A DNA stretch of 57,710 nucleotides from CAZWSC01 sp964636385 (GTDB taxonomy: Bacteria; Eisenbacteria; RBG-16-71-46; CAIMUX01), in assembly GCA_964636385.1 (NCBI GenBank), contig CAZWSC010000068.1, positions 1 to 57,710 of the forward strand, written 5' to 3'. A program made the position numbers and the translations under genes. This document shows positions 35,136 to 43,637 of this stretch, in pieces. The notes under the pieces were generated by a model. The model worked only from the letters and a program-made list of their open reading frames with translations, did not search any database and had not been told where the DNA came from. Positions within the stretch are counted from its first letter, which is position 1. Each line of letters opens with the position of its first letter.

Positions 35136-35335
35136 CCGGCACTGTCTGCGAAACTCGTGACGACGCGCCGGAACGGCGCACGTGGCAGGTCGCGCGCGGC
35201 TCCGTCGACTACAGGCCCGTCTGTGGCGGTTGTCCGATCACCAGTGCGAACGCGGATGCGCCGCCTGAGCACAGCGCTCATCATTTTGGCGGACAAAGGG
35301 TTGGGGAGGCCCGAACGGCCGTCGGACAAGCATTG

Positions 35336-35366
35336 TTGCCATGGCCCTCCGAATCTGTGCTAGACT
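35336..35366 (+). promoter_or_regulatory. Candidate rpmE promoter
   Basis: TTGCCA (35336-35341) and TAGACT (35361-35366) are separated by 19 bases, slightly long. They lie about 45 bases before the rpmE ATG. The preceding stretch, 35136-35335, contains nothing recognisable. Confidence 0.45.
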
Positions 35367-35409
35367 CGCAGGGTTGTCTCGTAACTGGAATCGGTGGAGG
35401 TTTGATTAG

Positions 35410-35652
35410 ATGAAGGAAGGTATTCACCCGAACTATCGCAAGATCAAGGTGACTTGCGTCTGCGGACACAGCTTCGAAACCCGTTCGACAACGGGCGCCG
35501 ATTTCAGCATCGAAATCTGCTCGAGCTGCCATCCGTTCTACACCGGCAAGCAGAAGCTGGTGGATACGGCCGGCCGTGTGGAGCGGTTCCTCCGCAAGTA
35601 CGGCAAGGAAGTCCCGAAGGACGAAGAGGCGGCCAAGTCGGCCGAGCATTAG
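35410..35652 (+). CDS. rpmE: 50S ribosomal protein L31, zinc-binding (Cys4) type
   Basis: The 80-residue protein starts MKEGIHPNYRKIKVTCVCGHSF and contains CSSCHPFYTGKQKLVDTAGRVERF, the signature of L31. Four cysteines (16, 18, 37, 40) form the zinc-ribbon site, so it is the C+ type used when zinc is sufficient. The C terminus (KEVPKDEEAAKSAEH) is a short acidic tail. TCGGTGGAGG precedes the ATG by about eight bases. It lies between rho and prfA and is followed by an intrinsic terminator, so it probably forms its own short transcript. Confidence 0.97.
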   Translation: MKEGIHPNYRKIKVTCVCGHSFETRSTTGADFSIEICSSCHPFYTGKQKLVDTAGRVERFLRKYGKEVPKDEEAAKSAEH

Positions 35653-35674
35653 CGATCCAGGCAGGAAACGGACG

Positions 35675-35708
35675 GCTCCCGGCGGGCATCCTGCCGGGGG
35701 CTTTCTTA
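35675..35708 (+). terminator. Intrinsic terminator after rpmE
   Basis: The sequence GCTCCCGGCGGG-CAT-CCTGCCGGGGGC forms a 12-pair stem, with G-U wobbles, and a three-base loop. A T-rich tract (TTTCTTATT) follows directly. It lies 23 bases after the rpmE stop and ends just before prfA, so prfA needs read-through or its own start site. Confidence 0.85.
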
Positions 35709-35720
35709 TTGGGAGATTCC

Positions 35721-36797
35721 ATGAGGAAGCTGCTCGGTTCGCGCGACAGGCTCCGTGAACGTCTGGAAGAGCTGGATCAGGGGATGAGCGATCCCAGGGT
35801 GCTGGGCGATGCCCGGCAGATGAAGAAGCTGGGGCGCGAGCGCTCCCGCACCCTGGATATCCTGGGTTCCATGGACAGGTACGAGAAGGCATGCGACACC
35901 CTCGACGAGTACCGGGAAATCCTCGAGTCGGGCGGAGACCCGGAGCTCACTGCCCTCGCCCGCGAGGAGATTGACGGAGCCGAGGAGGAGGCGCAGAAGC
36001 GCGAGGATGAGCTGAAACTCCTCCTGGCTCCACGGGATGAGTCCGATGCACGCGGGGCGATAATCGAGATCCGGGCAGGCACCGGCGGCGAGGAGGCCGC
36101 CCTCTTCGCGCACGACATGTTCCGGATGTACTCGCGCTATGCAGAGACCAGGGGTTTCAGGATGGAGATCATGCACTCCAATCCGACCGAACTGGGCGGC
36201 TTCAAGGAGGTGGTCTTCCTCCTCGAGGGCGACGACGTCTTCGGCACCATGAAGTTCGAGAGCGGTGTGCACAGGGTGCAACGCGTGCCGGACACCGAGG
36301 CTTCGGGTCGGATACACACTTCCGCCGTCAGCGTCGCCGTTCTGCCGGAGGCGGAGGATGTGGAGGTGGAGATCGGTGAAAGGGACCTCAAGGTGGATGT
36401 GTACCGTTCCTCGGGTCCGGGCGGGCAGAGCGTGAACACCACGGACTCGGCGGTCCGCATTACCCACATCCCCACAGGCCTTGTGGTGCAGTGCCAGGAT
36501 GAGCGCAGCCAGATCAAGAACAAGGCAAAGGCGATGAAAATCCTGCGGGCGCGTCTTCTGGACCGCATGCAGGAGGAGCAGAACGAGGCCACTGCGGCCA
36601 TGCGGCGCAGCATGGTTTCCACCGGGGATCGCAGCGCGAAGATCCGCACGTACAACTTCCCCCAGGGACGGATAACGGACCATCGCATCGGTCTGACTCT
36701 GTACAACCTTGCATCGGTGGTGGAAGGCAACCTGGGCCCCCTCATCGACGCCCTGCGGCTGGCCGACACGGAAGCCAGGCTGAAGGCGGGGATCTGA
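35721..36797 (+). CDS. prfA: Peptide chain release factor 1
   Basis: RF1 recognises UAA and UAG and triggers peptide release. The 358-residue protein has the helical domain 1, then RAGTGGEEAALFAHDMFRMY, and VQRVPDTEASGRIHTS, whose PDT is the P-x-T codon-reading tripeptide (RF2 would have SPF). SSGPGGQSVNTTDSAVRITH carries the catalytic GGQ, and the C-terminal IRTYNFPQGRITDHRIGLTLYNL is typical. The ATG at 35721 follows a GGGAGATTCC ribosome site immediately behind the rpmE terminator. The prmC gene, which methylates the GGQ glutamine, starts six bases after its stop. Length is normal. Confidence 0.97.
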   Translation: MRKLLGSRDRLRERLEELDQGMSDPRVLGDARQMKKLGRERSRTLDILGSMDRYEKACDTLDEYREILESGGDPELTALAREEIDGAEEEAQKREDELKLLLAPRDESDARGAIIEIRAGTGGEEAALFAHDMFRMYSRYAETRGFRMEIMHSNPTELGGFKEVVFLLEGDDVFGTMKFESGVHRVQRVPDTEASGRIHTSAVSVAVLPEAEDVEVEIGERDLKVDVYRSSGPGGQSVNTTDSAVRITHIPTGLVVQCQDERSQIKNKAKAMKILRARLLDRMQEEQNEATAAMRRSMVSTGDRSAKIRTYNFPQGRITDHRIGLTLYNLASVVEGNLGPLIDALRLADTEARLKAGI

Positions 36798-36803
36798 CGA
36801 GCG

Positions 36804-37682
36804 ATGGCTTCCAGGCTCCGCCTCTCCGCACTGCTTCGGGATGCGTCGGGACGCCTGGAGAGGATCGGCGCCGGGAACCCGCTGCTGGAGGCCCAGCACC
36901 TCCTGGCCTTCGCTCTCGGCGTCACACGGGTGACCCTCTTGCGCATGAGCGACGCCGACGCCATATCCGACGCAGGCGCAGCCAGGTTCGAGGACCTCAT
37001 GCGGCGGCGTCTCTCGCGGGAACCGCTCCAGTACATTCTCGGTACGGTGCCGTTCTGCGACCTCGACCTGCTGATCGGCCCCGGGTGCCTCATTCCCAGG
37101 GGGGAGACCGAGATCCTGGTCGAGCGCGCATCGCAGGCCCTGCTGGCTCATCCTGCGGAAATTCCGAAGCGGGTTGTTGATGTCGGGACCGGCTCAGGAG
37201 CAATCCTGCTGGCCATGCTGCGGCGGATGAGAGACTGGCACGGAGTCGGAACCGACACCTCTTCGGCGGCATTGGACTGGGCCTGTCGGAATCGCGAGAG
37301 AGCGCGCCTGGAGGAGAGGGCGGATCTTCTTCAGTGTAATCTGCTGTGCGACATCACGGACCGGTCGGCCGGCGCCGTTGTCTCCAATCCCCCGTACATC
37401 CCGAGCGGCGAGTTTCTGTTTCTCGCCCCCGAGATCCGCAACCACGAGCCCTGGGAGGCGCTGGACGGCGGTGTGGACGGCCTGCGGTGCGTGCGCTGCC
37501 TGATCCCGGAGGTCGGCCGCGCACTTGTGCCGGGCGGGCTTCTGGCGCTCGAACTGGCGCCCGACCAGCCGGGCATCGTGGCCGGCATCCTGGAGGAAAG
37601 CGGGCGCTTTCGCGAGATCAGCATTCACGATGACCTGGCGGGCCGGCCTCGTGTGCTCCTGGCGCGGAGGAAATCGTCCTAG
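36804..37682 (+). CDS. prmC: Release-factor glutamine N5-methyltransferase PrmC
   Basis: The 292-residue methyltransferase modifies the GGQ glutamine of RF1 and RF2 using S-adenosylmethionine. The N-terminal helical substrate domain includes RRLSREPLQYILGTVPFCDLDL. The Rossmann domain has LIPRGETEILVE, VVDVGTGSGAILLAM (SAM-binding motif I) and VVSNPPYIPSGE with the catalytic NPPY, followed by HEPWEALDGGVDGL. It starts six bases downstream of prfA, the usual pairing, and is probably translated from the same message. The C terminus (DLAGRPRVLLARR) is complete. Confidence 0.95.
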   Translation: MASRLRLSALLRDASGRLERIGAGNPLLEAQHLLAFALGVTRVTLLRMSDADAISDAGAARFEDLMRRRLSREPLQYILGTVPFCDLDLLIGPGCLIPRGETEILVERASQALLAHPAEIPKRVVDVGTGSGAILLAMLRRMRDWHGVGTDTSSAALDWACRNRERARLEERADLLQCNLLCDITDRSAGAVVSNPPYIPSGEFLFLAPEIRNHEPWEALDGGVDGLRCVRCLIPEVGRALVPGGLLALELAPDQPGIVAGILEESGRFREISIHDDLAGRPRVLLARRKSS

Positions 37683-37809
37683 CCCGGACCGCCCGCGAAT
37701 ATTCGGCTGCGGCGCTGAAAACACCCGCAAATCCTGCGTTGCGCCGGCTCTCGCTCCTCGACATACTCCAGTAAGTACTGCAGTAGTGACCAAAAGGGAG
37801 GGTGAGCGT

Positions 37810-39084
37810 ATGGACGCATTCCGTATCCGTGGAGGCGCCAGACTAAGTGGTACACTCGAGATAGGCGGGGCAAAGAACGCAGTGCTCCCCATACTGGCCG
37901 CCGCACTGCTCGTTCCCGGGCGGACTTTCATCCGGAAGGTGCCACATCTTCGCGATGTCGTCACGATGATGGAACTTCTGTGCAGTCTCGGCGCAGATGG
38001 TGGTTATACAGATCACTGCTTCGAGGTCGACGCATCGGATCTGAAATCGCATGAAGCCCCGTGGGAGATTGTCCGGCGGATGCGCGCATCGATCTACGTG
38101 CTCGGCCCGCTGCTGGCGCGCCTCGGACGTGCGCGGGTTTCCCTCCCGGGAGGGTGCGCCTGGGGGCCCCGCCCGGTCGATCTGCACATAAGCGGCATGC
38201 AAACCCTGGGCGCCGACATCCGGCTCGAGCAGGGATACGTCGTGGCCCGGGCGCCGGAAGGCGGCCTTCGCGGGGCGCGCATCGGCTTCGAAATCTCCAG
38301 CGTCGGGGCAACCGGAAACGTGATGATGGCTGCGACACTGGCCCGCGGCACCACGGTGATCGAGAATGCAGCCAGGGAACCGGATATTGTGGCCCTTGCG
38401 GACTTCCTGAACGGCGCAGGGGCGAGGATATCCGGTCACGGATCCGCCACTGTGACCATCGAAGGTGTGTCACAGCTCCACCCATCAGACTTCGCCAACA
38501 TACCTGATCGGATAGAGGCCGGGACCTACATGGCTGCTGCCGCGATCACGGGGGGAGACGTCACCGTGGCCGGTATCAGACCTGACCACATGGGCATAGT
38601 TCTGGACCGTCTCCGCGAGATGGGAGTCAGAGTGGACGTCGGAGGCGACTCCGTGGCAGTTACCGGCGCGGCGGGCGGAAGACTGAGCTCGGCGAATGTT
38701 ACAACGCAGCCATATCCTGGCTTTCCCACCGATCTGCAGGCGCAGTTCATGGCTCTCCTCTGCCTGGGTGACGGAACCGGCGTGGTCACCGACACGATCT
38801 ACACTGATCGCTTCTCGCACGTCCCGGAGCTCACGCGCCTTGGGGCCGACATCGACCTGCATCAGAACGTGGCGACAGTCCGTGGCGTGCAGGCGCTCGA
38901 AGGGGCACACGTCACATCGACGGATATCCGGGCATCCTCCGCGCTCGTCCTGGCCGGGCTTGTAGCGCACGGGGAGACGCATGTGCACCGGGTCTACCAC
39001 ATCGACCGCGGATACGAGGCGATAGAGAAGCAGCTCAGGTCCCTTGGCGCCGACATCGAGCGCTACTCTGCGCCCGGGCCTTAA
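37810..39084 (+). CDS. murA: UDP-N-acetylglucosamine 1-carboxyvinyltransferase MurA
   Basis: MurA transfers enolpyruvate from PEP to UDP-GlcNAc, the first committed step of peptidoglycan synthesis, in the cytosol. The 424-residue protein shows IGGAKNAVLPILAAALL (PEP/UDP-sugar site with Lys22 and Asn23), SLPGGCAWGPRPVDLH with the catalytic Cys116, EISSVGATGNVMMAATLA, PDRIEAGTYMAAAAITGG and PYPGFPTDLQAQFMALL. Because Cys116 is present, the enzyme should be of the fosfomycin-sensitive type. GGGAGGGTGAGCGT precedes the ATG. Between prmC and murA are 127 bases with short GC-rich inverted repeats but no T-run. Confidence 0.96.
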   Translation: MDAFRIRGGARLSGTLEIGGAKNAVLPILAAALLVPGRTFIRKVPHLRDVVTMMELLCSLGADGGYTDHCFEVDASDLKSHEAPWEIVRRMRASIYVLGPLLARLGRARVSLPGGCAWGPRPVDLHISGMQTLGADIRLEQGYVVARAPEGGLRGARIGFEISSVGATGNVMMAATLARGTTVIENAAREPDIVALADFLNGAGARISGHGSATVTIEGVSQLHPSDFANIPDRIEAGTYMAAAAITGGDVTVAGIRPDHMGIVLDRLREMGVRVDVGGDSVAVTGAAGGRLSSANVTTQPYPGFPTDLQAQFMALLCLGDGTGVVTDTIYTDRFSHVPELTRLGADIDLHQNVATVRGVQALEGAHVTSTDIRASSALVLAGLVAHGETHVHRVYHIDRGYEAIEKQLRSLGADIERYSAPGP

Positions 39085-39102
39085 GAGCAGGAGCGAGCTT
39101 TG

Positions 39103-41439
39103 ATGCGGGACATTGCCGCAAGCGATGGCGAATCGGGCGTCGCCCGGAGGCTGGCCGACACACTGAGGCGGCGGGAGAGCCTGCTCCGCGCGATCAGCGA
39201 TGTCGCGGGGCAGATGCTGGAGCTTGGAAGCTGGGATGGGATCGAGCACGCGCTCCACCGGCTGGGCGAAAGCATCGGCGTCCAGCGCGCCTCGCTTCTC
39301 AAGAACAGGACCGACTCGGACGGACGCCTGCTCATGTCGCTGAACAGCGAGTGGGCCGACCCAGGCGTCGAGCCCCAGATGGGCAAGCCCCACTGGCAGG
39401 ACATGCACTGGCCCGACATCGGCCTGTCGGAGTGGCAGCGGCGGCTTGGGGCCGGCGAGCCCGTGGCAGTCAGCCTTGGCGACCTGCCGCCCGAAGGCCG
39501 TTACCAGCTCGAGCGGCAGGGGATCCTTTCCGTGGCAGCGGTTCCCATATTCGTGCGGGACGAGTGGTGGGGATCGCTTGTCTTCGATGACTGCCTCACG
39601 GAACGGGACTGGCCGGATGCCGAACTGAATGCGCTGCAGGCGGTGGCAAAGGTCTTCGCATCGTTCATCATGCGCGTGCGGAACGAGAGATCCCTGCGGG
39701 CAAGCGAGGCCCGATATCGTGACATCGTCATGGCCCTTCCCGACTTCATCTTCAGGCTGGACAGCTCGTTCCGCTTCATGGATGTGCAGACGGTCTTCCC
39801 CGGAAAGCTCCACATACCGCGCGAGGAGTTCATCGGCAGGACCATAAGCGAGGTTGCGCCCCCGGAGATCGCGGCGGGCGGCGAAGAGCTGTGCAGGGCG
39901 ACCATCGAAAGCGGCCAGATCCAGATCTCCATCTTCGAAATGGAGGTGCACGGCAGGCTGCGCACCTTCGAGACAAGGCTTGTGCCTTCCGCCGACCAGG
40001 GGTTGCTGGCGATCCTTCGGGATGTGACCGAAGCGCGTGAAGCCGAACGCCGGCTGCGCGAGAGCGAAGCCCGTTTCCGCAGCATCGTCCAGGCACATCC
40101 CGACATCATCTTCCGGATTGATGACCAGATGCGTTTCACAGAGGTCCAGACTGCTCATCCTGAGGATCTGCTCGTTCCACCGGACCAGATTCCCGGCAGG
40201 ACGGCCGCCGAGATACTGCCGCCCGAAGTGGCGGCCCTCGCCGAACAGCAGTACAGGGCCGCCAAAGCGTCGGGCGGAGTGGAGATCCTTGAGTACACCC
40301 TGGACGTCAGGGGGGAGGGGCGCAGATACGAGTCCCGGCTGGTTCCCTGTACGAACAGTGAGATGCTGGCCATCGTCCGCGAGGTGACCGAGGCGCGTGA
40401 AGCCGAGCGCCGGCTGCGGGAGAGCGAGGCGCGCTACAACGCCGTGGTTAACGATCAGACCGAACTGATCTGCCGGTTCGGGGCCGACAGCGTGCTGACC
40501 TTCGTGAACGATGCCTATTGCCGCTATTTCGGCAGGACGGCGGAGGAGCTTCTGGGGAACAGGTTCATGCCGATGATCCCTGAGGAGGACCAGGACCTGG
40601 TGACCTGGATGTTCTCCTCGCTCAACCCCTCACAGCCGCTCCTGGTCTACGAGCACAGGGTGTACGACGCCGCAGGAGATATCCGGTGGGTGGAGTGGAC
40701 TGACAGGCTGATCATGGATGAGAGTGGGATGTTCCTGGAGTATCAGTCTGTCGGCCGTGACGTGACGGAGCGCAAGGAACTCCAGCGGCGGCTCCTCTCC
40801 AGTGCCGAGAACGAGCAGAAGCGCCTGGCCCAGGAACTGCACGACGGGCTGTGCCAGGATCTCAAGGGCCTGGAGATAGAGGCCGCCCTGCTGGAGGACA
40901 GGCTCGTTGACGGCGATCCCGTCATTCGGGGGCGTGCGGCAGAGGTAGGCCGCCTTGCGAACCTGGCCGTTCGCTCGGCCTATGACATGATCAGGGGGAT
41001 GCTCCCGGTCGGGCTGGACGCAGCCGGGTTCGGCCCTGCCCTCAGCACACTGGTGGAAAGGGCCAGGGAACAGGCCGGCTGCAGGATCGAGCTGTCACTG
41101 TGCGAAGGGCTGCTCCCCGTCAGCGAAATCCAGGCGAACAACCTCTTCAGGATTGCGCAGGAAGCCCTCGGCAATGCCCTGCGCCACTCGAAGTCGGAGA
41201 ACGTGTGGTTGAGCTGGGGACTGGATGGGGAGGCTGCCGTACTGTCCGTCCGCGACGACGGCATCGGGTTCGACGCCGCGCGCCCGAGGTGGGAGAACGA
41301 AGGCGTTGGGTTGACGATTCTCGAATCGCGGTCTCAGAGCATCCGAGGCCGCCTTCGCATCGAGAGCCAGCCCGGCAGAGGCACGGAGGTCCGCTGCCTT
41401 GTCAACGAATGGTCGCTGTCAGACAGACAGGGAGAATGA
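39103..41439 (+). CDS. Sensor histidine kinase with GAF-like and three PAS domains (HisKA_3 type)
   Basis: The 778-residue protein has no transmembrane segment and is probably cytosolic. A GAF-like domain (about 25-192) comes first, then three PAS domains beginning near residues 204, 324 and 444, each introduced by RESEAR(Y/F) or SEARY. PAS1 and PAS2 share the pattern (P)D(F/I)IFR(L/I)D. PAS3 has ELICRFGADSVLTFVNDAY. The kinase core is NarX-like: LAQELHDGLCQDLKGLE with the phospho-accepting His580, and an HATPase_c domain (RIAQEALGNALRHSKS, VRDDGIGFD, GLTILESR). The start may be the ATG at 39103 or the TTG just before it; GGAG lies upstream of both. The response regulator overlaps its stop by four bases. 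The signal is unknown. Confidence 0.92.
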   Translation: MRDIAASDGESGVARRLADTLRRRESLLRAISDVAGQMLELGSWDGIEHALHRLGESIGVQRASLLKNRTDSDGRLLMSLNSEWADPGVEPQMGKPHWQDMHWPDIGLSEWQRRLGAGEPVAVSLGDLPPEGRYQLERQGILSVAAVPIFVRDEWWGSLVFDDCLTERDWPDAELNALQAVAKVFASFIMRVRNERSLRASEARYRDIVMALPDFIFRLDSSFRFMDVQTVFPGKLHIPREEFIGRTISEVAPPEIAAGGEELCRATIESGQIQISIFEMEVHGRLRTFETRLVPSADQGLLAILRDVTEAREAERRLRESEARFRSIVQAHPDIIFRIDDQMRFTEVQTAHPEDLLVPPDQIPGRTAAEILPPEVAALAEQQYRAAKASGGVEILEYTLDVRGEGRRYESRLVPCTNSEMLAIVREVTEAREAERRLRESEARYNAVVNDQTELICRFGADSVLTFVNDAYCRYFGRTAEELLGNRFMPMIPEEDQDLVTWMFSSLNPSQPLLVYEHRVYDAAGDIRWVEWTDRLIMDESGMFLEYQSVGRDVTERKELQRRLLSSAENEQKRLAQELHDGLCQDLKGLEIEAALLEDRLVDGDPVIRGRAAEVGRLANLAVRSAYDMIRGMLPVGLDAAGFGPALSTLVERAREQAGCRIELSLCEGLLPVSEIQANNLFRIAQEALGNALRHSKSENVWLSWGLDGEAAVLSVRDDGIGFDAARPRWENEGVGLTILESRSQSIRGRLRIESQPGRGTEVRCLVNEWSLSDRQGE
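40021..40430 (+). repeat. Direct repeat of a PAS-linker segment, 360-base period
   Basis: About 50 bases at 40021-40070 recur at 40381-40430 with 45 of 50 identical. The spacing of exactly 360 bases equals one 120-residue PAS module. It encodes the VTEAREAERRLRESEAR linker helix twice and indicates recent intragenic duplication or conversion. Confidence 0.75.
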
Positions 41440-42110
41440 TGAGCCGATCGAAGGAGATGACAAGGATCCTGGTCGTGGATGACCACCCTGCCATGCGGCA
41501 TGGCCTGGCCCAGCTGATCGCGGGTGAGGCGGATCTTGAGATCTGTGGCGAGGCTGAGGACAGGCCAAGCATGGCTGCGGCCATCGGGAAATCGCAGCCG
41601 GACCTCGTGGTGCTCGACATTGCGCTGAAGGACAGATCGTACAGCGGACTGGACCTGATCGAGGACATACGCACCAGGCTGGGCGAGGTTCCGATCCTGA
41701 TATTCTCAATGCACGATGAGTCGCTCTACGCCGAACGGGCGCTCAAGGCCGGGGCGCGCGGATACCTGATGAAACAGGAGTCGATTCGCGAGGTTATCGT
41801 GGCCATCCGGCGGATCCTGGGTGGCGGCATCTATGTCAGTAAGGCCGTCAGGGACTCATTACTGAAACAGCACGTGGGATCCAGGCCGCAGCCCGATGCC
41901 GCCGATCCTGCAAGCTGTCTGACCGGCCGCGAGTTCGAAGTCTTCCGCCTCATCGGAGAGGGCTTGCAGCCCAGGGAGATAGGCGAAGCCCTGAACCTGA
42001 GCGTCAAGACCATTGAGACGCACCGCATCAACATCCGCAGAAAACTGGGCCTAAGCAATGCCTCAGAGCTGACCCGTCTCGCCGTGAAGTGGATTCATCG
42101 CCAGAAGTGA
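41436..42110 (+). CDS. LuxR/NarL-family response regulator
   Basis: The 224-residue protein has a receiver domain (ILVVDDHPAMRHGLAQL, VVLDIALKD with phospho-acceptor Asp61, LIFSMHDESLYAERALKAGARGYLMKQ with the conserved Thr/Ser-to-Lys face). It also has a C-terminal NarL-type helix-turn-helix (LTGREFEVFRLIGEGLQPREIGEALNLSVKTIETHRINIRRKL). Its ATG overlaps the kinase stop (ATGA), and an adjacent second ATG could also serve, so the two form a coupled two-component system. The DNA target is unknown. A terminator lies 314 bases downstream. Confidence 0.95.
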   Translation: MMSRSKEMTRILVVDDHPAMRHGLAQLIAGEADLEICGEAEDRPSMAAAIGKSQPDLVVLDIALKDRSYSGLDLIEDIRTRLGEVPILIFSMHDESLYAERALKAGARGYLMKQESIREVIVAIRRILGGGIYVSKAVRDSLLKQHVGSRPQPDAADPASCLTGREFEVFRLIGEGLQPREIGEALNLSVKTIETHRINIRRKLGLSNASELTRLAVKWIHRQK

Positions 42111-42544
42111 GCTGCCGGCCTGCCCGCAGCGCCCGCCAGATCCTGCTCACGCACAAGCCGCCGCAGAAGGCTGCTCTCACTCGCCGGGAGACCGGCTCAC
42201 TTCCGGGATCTGGGATGCGACACAGCGTCTCCATGCTGATCAGTGAATACTCTTAGACATGTCTGAGGGAATCGCCTGTTTCGCGTTGTAGCATCCATGA
42301 AGCCGTTGAAGAAGAAGGCAGAATGCGCGATCCTTAACTTGTCTCAGTTAGATCGGTGAGTGCCGGTTCGAAGATGTTTGTGGTGAGAGTGACAGTAAAC
42401 AGCATCAGTTCACAGGTTCCCGTGAGGGGAGGGGCCGCTTGAGAGAGCAGCCCCTCCCTCTTTTTCCTCCAACACATTAACTGCCGTCCCGGCGCACTTC
42501 ATCACCATGTCGCTGATGATGCACAGGGCAGTCGTGCAGGCCTG
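42111..42544. other. Intergenic region with terminator, possible small RNA
   Basis: About 430 bases between the response regulator and the S66 peptidase. The main element is the strong plus-strand terminator at 42424-42465. The 300 bases before it hold a 20-codon ATG frame (42297-42359) without ribosome site, and no recognisable protein. The region is by eye less GC-rich than neighbouring genes. Either a long 3' untranslated region or a separate small RNA ends at the terminator. Confidence 0.45.
42424..42465 (+). terminator. Intrinsic terminator
   Basis: A GAGGGGAGGGGC / GCCCCTCCCTC stem with one bulged G encloses a small GCT/AGC inner stem and is followed by TTTTT. It is the strongest terminator in the window and acts on plus-strand transcripts. 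Confidence 0.88.
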
Positions 42545-43546
42545 CTAGCACGGGCTGTTCGGGAGTCCTCTCCCGCGACGCGCAAGGATCCGCTCTGATG
42601 CGGGCGGATGTTCCAGCAGCTCAAGACCAGGCGGATCTCCCGTCATGCGCGCCATCGTTCCGAACGGCAGCGAACAGCAGACCGGGTCGTGCCCATGCGG
42701 GAATCCTGCGATGAGGGGAACATCCAGGGACCGGGCCCAGTCGTGCACAACACGGCGGCCGTCCGCCTCGGTTACCGGGCTGTTGCGGGGAATGCAGCGC
42801 GTGAACTGCCCCAGGATCAGCCCTCCAAGCCGGGAGCAGACTCCGGAGAGGGCGAGCTGTGTAACCATGCGGTCCAGGCTCTGTGGCGTCTCCTCTATCT
42901 CCTCGAGGAGCAGTATCGCGCCGTAGAGATCCGGGAGGAAGGGTGTGCCGATCAGGCAGGTCAGAAGCGACAGGTTGCACGGCATCAGAGGACCTTCGGC
43001 ACTGCCGCCGGCCGAAGTGAAAGAGTCTTCACGGGCCGGATCGGGACTCGACGCCACCGGGCCGGGGACGTCCATCCAGCGTAACGGACCCGGGCCCGTC
43101 TCTCCCCGGACCATCGCCAGCCAGCTTGCCCGGGTGTACTCCGGCGCCTGATCCGACAGCTGGACCAACACCGGCGCTGCGACGCCGCGAATCCCGGCTG
43201 CCTTGTACAAGGCAAGGTGCAGGGCCGTCACGTCGCTCAGGCCGATGACAGGCTTCGCGAGACGGCCGATCCTGCCGGGATCGATGTACGGCAGGATTCC
43301 GGCGGTCCCGGTTCCGCCGCGCGTGCACAGCACCGCATCGACGCGGGGGTCTTCCATCAGGGCATGAAGATCAGCAGCCCGGCGCTCGGGATCCCCGGCG
43401 TGAAGCCCGGCTCCTGTCCGCACAGTGGTCCCCTCAACCAGGCGAACGCCGTTGGTCTCCAGCCAGTGCATCCCTGCCCGCAAAGGCCCCTCCCCGGGAG
43501 GGCTCCCCGGCGAGAAGAGGCCGAGTGTTATGGGATGATCAGTCAT
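42545..43546 (-). CDS. S66-family (LD-carboxypeptidase/MccF-like) peptidase
   Basis: The 333-residue cytosolic protein matches S66 peptidases. AVLCTRGGTGTAGILPYID and VIGLSDVTALHLAL carry the oxyanion region and the nucleophile Ser in GLSD, AILLLEEIEETPQSLDRMVTQL carries the catalytic Glu, and VPLIAGFPHGHDPVCCSLPFG the catalytic His. Members either trim murein tetrapeptides at the L-D bond (LdcA) or cleave peptidyl-adenylate antibiotics (MccF); the sequence does not separate the two. The ATG at 43546 is used since GGGG lies six bases upstream; a TTG four codons earlier is a weaker candidate. It follows the MEMO1-AMMECR1 gene on the same strand after about 90 bases. Confidence 0.88.
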   Translation of the reverse strand: MTDHPITLGLFSPGSPPGEGPLRAGMHWLETNGVRLVEGTTVRTGAGLHAGDPERRAADLHALMEDPRVDAVLCTRGGTGTAGILPYIDPGRIGRLAKPVIGLSDVTALHLALYKAAGIRGVAAPVLVQLSDQAPEYTRASWLAMVRGETGPGPLRWMDVPGPVASSPDPAREDSFTSAGGSAEGPLMPCNLSLLTCLIGTPFLPDLYGAILLLEEIEETPQSLDRMVTQLALSGVCSRLGGLILGQFTRCIPRNSPVTEADGRRVVHDWARSLDVPLIAGFPHGHDPVCCSLPFGTMARMTGDPPGLELLEHPPASERILARRGRGLPNSPC

Positions 43547-43637
43547 GTCCTGCCCCAACGGGTTGTCGCCTCATTCCCGTTCCTGCAGTCACGGCAGACC
43601 GCAGCGCCGGGCGCGCCGGTCTGTGAGGCCGGACGGG

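Noticed and set aside
35706..37151. Minus-strand frame of 481 codons
   Set aside because: It lies opposite prfA and prmC, whose families are certain; its sequence resembles no protein.
38485..40158. Minus-strand frame of 557 codons
   Set aside because: It is a shadow of murA and the histidine kinase, both supported by clear motifs on the plus strand.
41100..42110. A 336-codon frame for the response regulator
   Set aside because: The first 112 codons lie inside the histidine kinase gene in another frame; the receiver domain begins after the ATGs at 41436/41439.
10068..42345. An 11-base string (CGCGATCCTTA) shared between 10069-10079 and the region near 42330
   Set aside because: Repeats of this length are expected by chance in a window of this size; the flanks do not match.
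42297..42359. A 20-codon Lys-rich frame before the terminator
   Set aside because: Unlike the ORF at 10002, it has neither a promoter nor a ribosome site, so translation is not supported.
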